A stretch of DNA of 64,000 nt, taken from the NCBI GenBank assembly GCA_004431415.1, contig QPMI01000408.1:558001-622000 (forward strand), read 5' to 3'. The position numbers and the translations under genes are program-made. Positions 52,228 through 64,000 of this stretch are shown here, piece by piece (within the stretch, counting starts at the first letter, position 1; each line of letters starts with the position of its first letter). The notes beneath the pieces were generated by a model. That model had not been told where the DNA came from and ran no database searches. It saw nothing but the letters and a program-made list of their open reading frames with translations. The stretch comes from Cyanophora paradoxa (taxonomy: Eukaryota; Glaucocystophyceae; Cyanophorales; Cyanophoraceae).

Positions 52228-52509
52228 TCGTACTTATAAGCGTAGGATAGGTCTGTGCAATCAAGCCACGAGTCGCCCTACCGGTGATTGTCTGGCACGG
52301 GCAGTCGCGAAGACCTTCACGTATCCTAGCAAGTTCCGCTTCTACTTGCGAGCTAGTTAGCCTTGGGCAGGGCCTTCCGGATCCGGATCCGGCGAGTTCT
52401 AAGAGCGAACTCAATATGTTTCGATTTCGATAGAAGCATCACAGCGTAGATCACAGATGTGCTGCTAGCTAGCCGCTAGCCAACATCACGTGTCACGTCA
52501 ATGCACTAG
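52228..52509. other. Short spacer
   Basis: Intergenic DNA between the 3' ends of the small gene at 51.8-52.2 kb and the NRS/ER-like gene. It has GGATCCGGATCCGG near 52378 and GCTAGCTAGC words near 52465. No gene seen. Confidence 0.5.
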
Positions 52510-53676
52510 CTATGACACCTTCGCTGCAGACTGAGACGCCTTAATCCTCTGGAATACTTGTCTTATCGACTGCTGAATTGGAGGGATATCTGGGAAGTGA
52601 GCGAGAAGCTTGGAAACATCGAGCTCGCAAAACGGCCGAGGGGCTTTTTGCAGTTCCTTAACCTCCTCATCGGATGCCTCCACCCAGATGAAGTTCTCAT
52701 CGATGTATTCTTTGTACAGGGTCAAGATAGTCCGCTGGTCCAATGTCCCGGGATTGGTGAAGTTGAAGTTGCCAGTGAGACCCCGGACAGGCATCTCAAT
52801 CAAGGCCGGCCACAGGTCGTCCAGAACTGAAAACGAGCTGGGTATGTTCACCACCTTTGCATACTTTGTCAGCTTTGCGGGGACACTCCTCGCATGGAAG
52901 TCGTCTGAAACAGGATAAAGAACACGCTGGAAAACTTGTTAGCTGCTATTGGAGTGCCTTCCAGTTGCTTTAAATTTCAACAGACTCACGAGGTTCAAGA
53001 CGTTGGGGAACTCTCGAATCAGCTGCTCGAGAAGAATGCGCATTCTGACATAGAAATTTCCCTGGAAATTTGGAGGGTCCTCCTCTTTGTATTTCGCCCC
53101 GCTGCCGAGGGGGTGGTCCTGGTCGTACGTGTACAAGGATCCCGTGCCGATAAGCGTACAGTGAATCCCCCTCGTGAAGCAGGCGTCAGCTACGTTGAGC
53201 TGAGCAAGGACGTTTGCTCGGATGGTCTCCACGCGATGCGTCTCACACCAATCCTGGAGATGGCTTCAGCGCGAGCTCCTACAGACGAGCATCGCAACTG
53301 TAACACTGACGATGTTCGGACGACCGGCGACGCCCGCGAAGCACAGGACGTATTTCGGCTTAATGTCATCCAGGACGCGCTGCAGCTCTTCCCTGTTCTC
53401 GATGCGGACCGAAGAAGTCGTATACGACTTGCCCTTGGCCTGAAGCCACTTAACGGCGTGCGAGCCGAAGTAGCCTAGGACGAAGCGTTGGCGCTCAAGT
53501 GGCGCGGGCGCCGCGCGAGGCGTGCTCGCCTGTGGCGCCAAGGACGAGGTAGTCTGGCGACATAGCGACGATAGCGACGCGCCGCGTACAACCGGCGGAG
53601 CTGAAGTCGAGAGGCGAGACCGCGCTCCGGCGCGCTGCAAGATCGCACGCACAGACGGATTAGCATACGCATGCAT
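52510..53676 (-). CDS. NRS/ER-like UDP-rhamnose synthesis enzyme (3,5-epimerase/4-reductase)
   Basis: Start at 53676 gives a possible targeting leader (MHAYANPSVRAILQRAG..). The short-chain-dehydrogenase fold reads FVLGYFGSHAVKWLQAKG, SSVRIENREELQRVLDDIKP, FAGVAGRPNI joined across an intron to DWCETHRVETIRANV, LIGTGSLYTYDQDHPLGSG, YKEEDPPNFQGNFYVRMR, VVNIPSSFSVLDDLWPALIE, MPVRGLTGNFNFTNPG and CELDVSKLLAHFPDIPPIQQ, and ends AAKVS with TAG at 52510-52512. The block order matches plant NRS/ER, which turns UDP-4-keto-6-deoxyglucose into UDP-L-rhamnose in the cytosol. Two oddities: the usual YxxxK proton relay reads YVRMR here, and the dinucleotide loop is GYFGSHA rather than GxxGxxG. Confidence 0.85.
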
Positions 53677-54256
53677 ATCGCATGCACCTCGGAAGCACCT
53701 GATCTCCTTTCAAGCGCGTGCGCCCTGTGGCCCCTGCAGCCCTGCTCGCTGGAAGGGTACGTAACTATACAGCCAGCGAAAAGGTACAGATAGCGGACAT
53801 ACATACAGATAGCGGAGCTCAGCTTTAGTTCCGCGACCGATCGCAAAAGCTCCCCCCGCCCTGCGGCTCGAAAGCTAAGCGCGTTCGAGCGGAACGCGAT
53901 CATGCTCGCCGCACCTCCATGCTCGGAGACAGAGTGCGGGAGCGCCGTGCAGCTACTTCGAAGGGTGTTTCGCACGCTGCGGCCTCCCGCTGCAGCGCAT
54001 GGGATCGACGCGGCTTTGCCTTCAGCTGGCGAGGCGGTCCTCCTGCACAGCCTCGTCATCTTCAACCGCGAGATGGACGTAGCCGCCTCGTCTGCAAACA
54101 CATCCGCTTCCCGGCAGCAGGGTTCGCGGGCCTGGCTTTCCCCTGCGCCGTAGCTAAACAGCCGCCCTACAGGACCAGCTAGCGATTCGTCGTCCTCATC
54201 GACGGTGCCGGTCGACAATGACAACATATTCAAGAGGTTTCTTTCGACCGTGATGT
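53677..54256. other. Divergent intergenic region
   Basis: Between the NRS/ER-like gene and tafazzin starts. Two direct acatacagatagcgga/gtacagatagcgga words occur near 53785-53815. An open frame at 53902-54153 has no domain and is probably chance. Both promoters are expected here. Confidence 0.4.
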
Positions 54257-55527
54257 ATGCACCGCGAGGCTCTCGAGTGACAGCTGCTGAGAGCTCAAGG
54301 CCCGTGCAGGATCACATCTGTGGGCAGTGTCGGCAAGCTCATATTGAAGGGCCTGAATCGCACCGTCGTGAGTGGTCTTCGCGAATAAGTATTAATATTA
54401 GTCTGGGAGTTGACATGGAGAGCTGCTTTGCTCTAGATCTTCGAAGAGGATAAGCTGTACAAGTACATCGAGAAGCGGGAGTCAGGCCAGAGCCTTTTGA
54501 CAGTGTGCAACCACCTGTCGTTCATTGACGATCCCTTTTTGATGGTACCGATTTCAAGCGCTTGCTTCCGCGTAGCTCCTGATCTTGAAGTGCAGGCCAC
54601 CATTCTTCCGTACAGGTTCTTGTGTAGGCCCAGGCAATATGTCAGGTGCTTGTCCTGTCTCCGTAGATTGAGGTGAACTGACGTGTCAGCAGATGGAGTC
54701 TTTGCGCTGAAGTATGCGAAGCATGTAAATCTCGCAGTCTGCCTCCTCTGACTCAATTGCTCAGGATATGTGTTTTTTTAATCCATTGATTGGGGCATTC
54801 TTTGGCACGGGCCAAGTGTTGCCTGTCAAGCGCGGTGGAGGACTCGACCAGAAGGTTATCGGGCTCGAAGCGAGTGATTGACACTTCATACTCAAAGCCC
54901 AATGCAGGAGATAGGGGTTGCTGTTGACAAGCTCAAGAGTGGTGGGTGGATACACATCTTCCCCGAGGGCCGTATATCTGTCGATGGGCAACTTCTTCCT
55001 GTCCGGAGAGGTGTTGGGAAGCTGATTTACGACACACCACGCCCCCCACTAGTCATCCCATTCTATCACGGTAATCATCCGTTCCCTCCCGTCCTTGACT
55101 TGGAGATTGAGCTAGATTATTCTTTGTGCAGATGGGATGCAGAGAGTGCTTCCACTGGGTGCGTTCGTCAATTCCCATGTTCCTACTGGCCGCTTGTTCC
55201 TTACCCGTTTTCCATCAGGCAACGTCCTCCCTTCCGTAGGAGAAAATGTGCGCAGCCAGAACAGGGCTCACTCTGACCTTGAAGTCACATACTCGAAGGT
55301 TTACGTTGTCATTGGGGACCCGATTGACTTCACGGCCTTGGTCGAGGAGCATCGCAGGAAAAATAGCCCTCCGTGCGTGAACCCGCATGTCATGTTCAAC
55401 CTGCTACTTGTTCACCCCATGCGTGTGCAGGACTGTTGTGTTTGGGCTCATTGCACGGAGAATAGAGGATGAGCTTGCCGCTCTGCACAAGAAGTGTGAA
55501 GAAATGAAGAAGACTGTCTCTCAGTAA
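54257..55527 (+). CDS. TAZ: Tafazzin (cardiolipin-remodelling transacylase)
   Basis: MHREALE joins across a 33-nt GT..AG intron (54277-54309) to ITSVGSVGKLILKGLNRTV and, after another intron, IFEEDKLYKYIEKRESGQSL. Then comes the acyltransferase HX4D motif in NHLSFIDDPFLM. Later exons give NPLIGAFFGTGQVLPVKRGG, VDKLKSGGWIHIFPEGRIS (the FPEG motif), RRGVGKLIYDTPRPPLVIPF and VYVVIGDPIDFTALVEEHR, ending CEEMKKTVSQ with TAA at 55525-55527. Motif spacing fits tafazzin rather than other PlsC-type acyltransferases. The enzyme remodels cardiolipin acyl chains in mitochondrial membranes. The start is the first ATG in phase with the conserved N-terminal exon; without the 33-nt intron the frame hits a stop at once. 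Confidence 0.9.
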
Positions 55528-56301
55528 AATTTACATGAATGAACTAAAGGTTCTCTTTGAGAACCCGAAGGGACCCGAAGGGAGGATCTCTGGGTGTTCA
55601 AAATTTGGAAGTGGCGCAAGGGGCCATGCCATAATGCAGTGAGCGCTCCGAATACGTTGAAAAATCGAATCCGAACTCTGAAACTGCAGCCGAGGAAAGT
55701 TGATATCAATTGGTCCAGAGCATGTGCGGCTGTTTCTCTCGCCCAATTGCATGCATTAATGCAGCTCAGCCGTTCTGCCCTGAACACACTGAGACAGCTA
55801 GGTCTTCAAAAAATTCACCGGTAGACCTCAGACCGTACTGGGGTTTGCGCCATCACGCGCACTACCCTAGGCCTTGTAAATTGTTTAGCGCTAGCTGGTT
55901 CACTGTTGATTCAATGATTGTGCCTGGGGCCTTTCGTCAAAACCGTTCGAAACCGATTAATATTAATGGGACCCAGGACACTGCCCCCCCCCCCCCCCCC
56001 TCGAATTCCGCATGATTATAAGCTTAAGCTTTCCGGTTCAGCATGATTATAAGCTACTGTAGCGCCATCGCACCTGCTAGCTAGCCTAGGACTGCCGGGC
56101 CAGCTGTCATCGAATGTGATGTGCTCCTGCTTCCGTTTCCGAGTGGGCCAATTGCGCTTTGAGGCGCATTGATTCAAGGGTGCTTCAAGGCGCACACTTT
56201 GAATTTTCCTTGCTTCAAGGGTGCTTCAAGGCGCGCGCTTTGAATATCGATTTCGAATCCACGTGAAAAAAAGCCAGTGTACAGATAGCAGGAAACTAGA
56301 G
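55528..56301. other. Spacer with repeats
   Basis: Convergent 3' ends of tafazzin and kinesin-13. It contains a 20-C run at about 55982-56000, two gcatgattataagct words (56010, 56041), a twice-repeated ttcaagggtgcttcaaggcgc unit (about 56173-56245) followed by ctttgaa, and cccgaaggga repeats near 55563. No gene supported. Confidence 0.6.
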
Positions 56302-59285
<2,984 letters not shown>

Positions 59286-60385
59286 CCGGTTCTAAAGTGG
59301 GTACACCCGAATTCGAATTTTCGCCGTAGCCGTTCTCCCTCCTGATTAATTTTCTTCGAATTCATGGTCATATTCATGCGTTCGATTCGGCGAATTCATC
59401 ATATGTTGTAGCATATTTCGCAAAACCTAAAGTTATATATATATAGCTAGAACTGAATCGCAAAATCCGACGGTACATATACGTATACGTATACCGGTCT
59501 ATGGCCAGGCTGGGCTACAATTTCAAATCAAGTTTTTATTCAATGAATTCGCACACACCGAGACAATACGGCTAATGATAGAACTGAGGTGTCCGTAAAG
59601 TGTCAAGTCGAAAGATGAGCCTACTGGTTACGCCGGGTAGGGAACCTAACAGCCATCGGACAGGGTGGAGCTAGTCAAGGAGACGTAAACTAAAGCAAAG
59701 CTAACCCAGAGCAGAGAGCTACTACCTATACATCTAGCCTAGCTTAGGACTAGGCTACAGAGAGGACTACCCAGGGGTCTACGAGTGCTGCCTGCTAGTG
59801 CTGCCTGCCTAGGGACCGTCGGGACGTCCGGAGCTCGCGGGCTAAGTATATTATATGCGCCGGCCGCTTCAAGCTTGCGCATGCAATTGCAATTGCGACT
59901 CGCTGCAGCTGGCGCGGCGCCGGCCGGCGCGCGCGCGCACGCACGCGCACCATCGCCATGGCCAGCCGCGCCGGCGCCAGCTATAGCTAGCGCCGCGGCC
60001 GCGGCCGGGCCGGCGCCTCACGTGCATGCACCGCGTACGTGCACTAGTACTGTTATACTATGATAATTAATTTCCCACTAAAAACCCTGCCTATATTTAG
60101 GCCTTGCTCATGGCCTCGAGCTCAGACCGCCTAGTTAGGCCCTGCCATGGTGCTCATGATCATGGGCATGGCCACACATATGCATGTTCCACAGCACCTT
60201 ATAATCCAGCACCACAGTATCTATATCTCGAACATCTGTATCCAGCACTGTGGCACACTGAAGTCAGCTTTCTCAGGCTCGAGCAAAGCCCCACCTAAAT
60301 GTGCATGCAGCTGTAACCGTGCTCACTGGATGCTAGTGCTTGAAAGGATCAACGTGCGACCAGCTGCATAAAAAATGGGTTCTCT
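59286..60385. other. Long intergenic region, palindrome-rich
   Basis: About 1.1 kb without a supported gene. It has a TATATATATA stretch near 59434, TACGTATACGTATAC near 59477, a GCGCGCGCGC/GCGCGCACGCACGCGC stretch near 59927-59950, CCGCGGCCGCGGCCG near 59993, and CATGATCATGGGCATGG near 60153. A second AT-rich half precedes the 3' end of the vasculin-like gene. Confidence 0.5.
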
Positions 60386-61372
60386 TCATGCAGAGGGACT
60401 CTTCTCAAGGGCGAGGGCTGCCCGCAGGCGTTCGAACTCCAGGCGCTCTTCCTCAGTGATGGGGGTCAGATCCAGCTCAGTTGGCTCCTCTGACCTGAGA
60501 TGCATTATCAGACCAGGGGGAAGGGGGAATACAAACGGATCCCTCCTACCATCCAAGTCGTTTCATGAATTCCACCTCCTCTGGTGTGGGAGGGACCTCG
60601 TCCCCTTCAAAAGGAAGAGCTGGGCTCTCCACGGCAGAAAATTCCTCTGCAGGCGGCCCTTGCTCGTTCGCTGGCGGATCTGCAAGCCGCTCCCAAGATT
60701 CTTCTACCATGTCAGAAGCATCACTGGAAGGCAAGCAAATCTTGAGGGGTTCCGCTGAGGGCATAGCAGCAGCGTTTTCGTCTCTGGGCGATTGCTGTAG
60801 TGGGGCAAGTTGAGCAAGCAAAACTGCATGTTGGAAAAAAACAGAAGAGTACCACGGGAATGCGAAGCTTTTGAGCAGGGACAAAAGGAGTAGAAGCTGC
60901 CCACATGTCTGGCGATGGGGACAATGAAGGCGATGACTGGCTCGCGATACCGATGCCCTTGGGTGATCGAGGGGATATCTGACTCTATGGTTGCACCGCT
61001 TTGCATCAGGAACTGCCGAAGCAGGCTGCAAGGAGCGGAGGGACAAACCTTCATTGGTGATGCAACACGCAATTGAGCCTGATGAACTGGCTGAAGGTGT
61101 GGAGGAGGACGCTGATGTGCGATCTTGGGCTGGGCTCCATTTGGTTTTATTGCCGAGGGGCCTCCCTTTTTTAGAAGAGTGAAGGACGACGACTTTGGTA
61201 TCAATTTTGCAAGCTTTTCCACTTCTCTCTGGTCGGAGATCGACAGAAGATTCGGCGCTGGGTGCTGAGGGGTGATTGGCAGTTCGTTCGTGGTGAATGA
61301 GGAGCTGCGAAGCAGAGGGACCATGGGCCGTGCCATGGGGACGACCTCTGGGCGTTCGGGGCGCCGGGACAT
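60386..61372 (-). CDS. Vasculin (GPBP1)-like protein, probable
   Basis: MSRRPERPEVVPMARPMVPL.. begins a Ser/Pro-rich region (LLRSSSFTTNELPITPQ, LLKKGGPSAIKPNGAQPK). The C-terminal exon has PALPFEGDEVPPTPEEVEFM, and KRLGW joined across an intron to SEEPTELDLTPITEEERLEF, ERLRAALALEKSPSA with TGA at 60386-60388. A Glu-rich helix ending (M)KxLGW followed by LTxxE is the pattern I associate with the vasculin C-terminus, a nuclear factor family. The middle exons (60.78-61.07 kb) were not resolved and upstream exons may extend to about 62.14 kb, so both function and start are tentative. Confidence 0.5.
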
Positions 61373-62690
61373 GGACTCGCTGTAAGAGCCTGCGAAAGAA
61401 TCCCATCGAATGCTTTAGCGCTCGCGAGGCGGAAGAAGGAGCAGAGGCAAGGTCAGCGCAACGCACTTTTACCCCAAACAGAGGGCGCCTCGGTCTTTGG
61501 CTGAGCCTGACCCGATTGGCCCAGAGTCTTCCAGATGCTCCCAGTTTGTTTTAGCGCCGGGAAGTCTTCACTGTTCAGCCCACTGCTGCGAGCAGAGAGA
61601 TTTGATGATCGCTCGGGGAGGCCGCTTCTTCCAGATGAGTCTGCCCTGCCGGAATGCTCTGCGACCCGTGCTGCCCGAGACTGACAGAGGATCGCTGTCA
61701 GCGAAAAGGAAAACCGCCCGAAAGCGTAGCGCGGATCTGCACCGATGAAGCTGGCCCGCCGCCGCGTTTCGCATGGCCCGACGCCCCGCTATTAGCTCCA
61801 GATCCGTTCGGCGCGCCTGCGAAAAGGAAATTGGCTGAAGCTTGTGCACATATGCGAGGCACTCCCACCATTGAGGTGCAGCCACTGGGGAGCAAGCGCC
61901 GGCTCCATCGCCTCCACCAACGCGCGGCGTCACCGCGGGACACCCGCGAGGACTAAAAGCTTCGACTGCTAGATCGTGCAGACGGCGCCGAGAAGTGTGC
62001 TCTTGAGCTGATCTGTTCGCTGCTCGCTCCTTCGGCGCCCTGATTGAGTCTGTTCTGCTTTTGTTCGCGGTTGCTCTCTGCTCGACAAGCGCGCAAGATC
62101 CAGCGACCTGTTGTTCGGTTTGACGCGCCGCTGCCGGCACTCAAGCTACTGCGTCGACTTGTGCGAGTGAGCTCGAGTCAAAGAGGTTGATGTGGAAGGC
62201 ACGCTGATCGGCAGAACGGCTGAGGCGGGCTGGCTGGCTGGTCGGCTGTGATTTTCTGTACCCCAACGGCCGGGTTGGTCCCGGTTGGACCCGGTTGGCC
62301 CAGGTTGTCCGGTCTGCATGCATGCTAGCGCTGGTTCGGTGCACGCATGCGCGGGCCCTATTCCGGATCCTAGCCTCGGAGCTCGCCCTCTCTGGATGCC
62401 CTCTGCCCGGCCTCGACGGCCTGCGCCTCAATTGCAACAAACAGGTTCTTGAGGTCTCACTGTTCCACCGCAGCTGACTTCTCATCTTCTCAGAGGAGAA
62501 CCGGGGGGAGGTGGGGAGGGGGGCGGGAGAAGGGGACAGAAGCCTTGAAGAGCTGAGTCCGCCTCAAATTGTCCAACCTTAAGTGTAGTAAGGGTAAAAA
62601 AGTCTTTGGGACCGCGCGGCCTCAATGGGCAGGTCACTGAGTCACGGAAAATCAAGTATACTTACACCAGCTCTGCTAACTATGACAAAC
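61373..62690. other. Unresolved GC-rich region
   Basis: May hold 5' exons of the vasculin-like gene: a minus-strand open frame covers 61568-62140 but shows no domain. Around 62270-62310 there is a ggttggtcccggttggacccggttggcccaggttg repeat. A G-rich stretch lies at 62500-62540. Terminal sequences of RbcX should lie near 62600-62690. Confidence 0.35.
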
Positions 62691-63671
62691 TCAGAGCTCG
62701 AGGCCACTTGTCTTGAGGACGTATTCACGCATGATCTCTAAATTTGATTCCTCAAGATCCTTCTCAACGAGTCCTCTCATGTTGCTCCACTCGAAGCTCT
62801 CCTTTGCATACATTTCGCGGACCTTGAGCACGCGAAGCGCCATTGATTGATCGTCGTTCATCAGCTCGCGGATGAATTGATCTCCATCTCTATAGGTAGG
62901 TGCACGTGAGCTGCACTGTAACTGAACAACGAAAAACAATGCACCTCAGTGAATGTGCGGATGCGAACTTGTGCAACTTCAGAAAAGCGTCCTGGCTTCC
63001 GAGTTCCTGCTCAAGGCTTAACCGGGACAGGGAAAGCAGCAAAAAGCCATCCAGAAGACCAACCTGAAGCTGTCGAAGCACAATTCGAACCGAAAGCCAA
63101 GTAAAGAAGTGTTTGAGCTGGTCCGCGAGTTCGCGCTCGGGCGAAGCATGGCCCTCTGCGACACGAAACTGTCAATGTACAAAAAATATATGTCGCTAGC
63201 TATAGCCCCGGCCCAACCCACCTCCGCCGACGTCGATCGTCTCCGCGCGCGCGCTTTCGAAGTATCGATGCGGCTGTGAGGCGACTTCGACGTGAACGCT
63301 CGCGTCTCCGGATCCGTAGGATCGCTGCGGCCGCGAGGCGTGGCTGAACCGACGGCCGCGCCAGCCGGCCGTTGGCACAAAAGAGGAGAGGCCGCTGGAT
63401 ATAGCGCTTCTGCCGCTTCTATCGCTGCGACTTCGCCGGCGGGTCGCTGCTGCGGCTGCTGTCTGCGTCGCGCAAGCGGTCGCACGCTGCGGCAGCCTGT
63501 GGTCGTACGCGAGCTGGCACAGCGCAGTTGCCACGTACGTCGCGCTCGGCATCGTGGCGCTGCTGCTCTTTCGCGCCTTCGCCGCAGGCTTCGCGGCAGA
63601 ACTGGGTATAACAGGCGCGAGACACGAACCGACGCAGACTCCAGGGGTACGACTGCCGATCGGCCGGCCAT
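62691..63671 (-). CDS. RbcX-like Rubisco assembly chaperone, plastid-targeted
   Basis: The mature part is spliced from three exons: FRVAEGHASPERELADQLKH, FFTWLSVRIVLRQLQ, then ELGSQDAFLKLHKFASAHSL joined to RDGDQFIRELMNDDQSMALR, VLKVREMYAKESFEWSN and LEESNLEIMREYVLKTSGLE, ending at TGA 62691-62693. The pattern AVRxVLxQL .. F...H...DG..F...L......LALRxxxVRE.xA is that of cyanobacterial-type RbcX, an all-helical dimer that binds the RbcL C-terminal tail during Rubisco assembly. The N-terminus (MAGRSAVVPLESASVRVSRL.., very rich in Arg, Ser and Ala) could be a plastid transit peptide. The first splice (to SAE|FRVAEG) was chosen because it keeps phase 0. The start codon lies 38 bases from that of the divergent USP gene. 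Confidence 0.7.
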
Positions 63672-63709
63672 CAGTGCGCCATCGGCCCTGGCGCATCTCG
63701 ATCTGCGTG

Positions 63710-64000
63710 ATGTGTGCTGATCAAGCGCAACCCGCAGCGAATCGGATGGCCGCGCCGACGTTTCGAGTCCGCGGGTTGCACAATCTGGGGCAGACCTGCT
63801 ACTTCAACGCGCTCCTCCATGTACGTCAGCTGGAGCTTAATTTTGTGCACGCCGCTGTAGCTGATCAGACGGCCTCCCGGCCGTGCTATCGCGTGCAGTG
63901 TCTCGCCGCCGTTCCGGCGTTCACGGCCTTCGTACGGAGGCTTCGCGCGCGCCTGAAGTCGCAGAATACGCTAAACGCTAGCCGCGAAGTCGAGATCACG
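63710..64000 (+). CDS. Ubiquitin-specific protease, 5' part
   Basis: MCADQAQPAANRMAAPTFRV leads to RGLHNLGQTCYFNALLH, the Cys-box of USP/UBP deubiquitinases with the catalytic Cys after GQT. An intron from 63822 (gtacgtcag..) to about 63897 (..gcgtgcag) joins in phase to CLAAVPAFTAFVRRLRARLK, equivalent to the QCL-containing helix after the Cys box. The gene runs off the right edge, so the His box is not visible. The enzyme would cleave ubiquitin from substrates; the subtype is unknown. Confidence 0.8.
   Translation, partial: MCADQAQPAANRMAAPTFRVRGLHNLGQTCYFNALLHVRQLELNFVHAAVADQTASRPCYRVQCLAAVPAFTAFVRRLRARLKSQNTLNASREVEIT

Noticed and set aside
53902-54153. 83-codon frame between NRS/ER and tafazzin
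   Set aside because: No domain and no in-phase splice to tafazzin; probably chance.

Overview
This is nuclear DNA of a unicellular, very probably photosynthetic and flagellated eukaryote. Nearly every gene is cut by many short introns, mostly 50-65 nt with GT..AG ends, and exons join in frame only when these are removed. A RbcX-type Rubisco assembly chaperone argues for a plastid. A PIH-family dynein assembly factor and an RIIa/EF-hand protein argue for motile cilia. The plant/algal UDP-rhamnose pathway enzyme fits an alga. The clade cannot be fixed from the sequence alone. Genes are dense, lie on both strands and are often convergent or divergent. All stops used are standard.

Layout. 1-7196: a tandem duplication with a 3.66-kb offset carrying a tandem-homeodomain gene and the 3' end of a MYST acetyltransferase gene, whose intact copy continues to 9032. 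9248-10959: coiled-coil protein. 11684-16790: SMC1 cohesin subunit. 17004-17601: exact-looking 299-bp tandem repeat. 17612-18727: Tra2-like splicing factor. 19.5-20.4 kb: small coiled-coil protein. 20773-26463: bromodomain plus SET (H3K4-type) protein. 27-30.4 kb: very GC-rich zone with homopolymer G runs and a doubtful membrane-protein gene. 30984-33473: TPR protein. 34150-36049: serine palmitoyltransferase LCB1. 36089-36894 and 37301-37951: two ciliary genes. 38259-42331: beta-COP. 43718-45.57 kb: three-KH RNA-binding protein. 46513-48791: MUS81. 49028-49688: ribosomal protein uL15. 50811-51723: complex I NDUFS8, head to head with a small gene that may encode a mitochondrial protein. 52510-53676: NRS/ER-like rhamnose enzyme. 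54257-55527: tafazzin. 56302-59285: kinesin-13 with an N-terminal SAM domain. 60386-61372: vasculin-like protein. 62691-63671: RbcX, head to head with a ubiquitin-specific protease that runs off the window.

The genes are housekeeping and are not one pathway. Loose themes are chromatin and chromosome biology (MYST, SET/bromo, SMC1, MUS81, kinesin-13), RNA processing (Tra2, KH), mitochondria (NDUFS8, tafazzin) and cilia (the DNAAF6/EFCAB10-like pair). No tRNA, rRNA, CRISPR array or autonomous transposon was found. The most interesting non-genic signals are a dispersed intron-like repeat that is a precise spliceable intron in one gene and a 3'-flank element in two others; a tiny 22-nt candidate intron; the recent tandem duplications; and a duplicated fragment of the KH gene's last exon placed 6.7 kb away.
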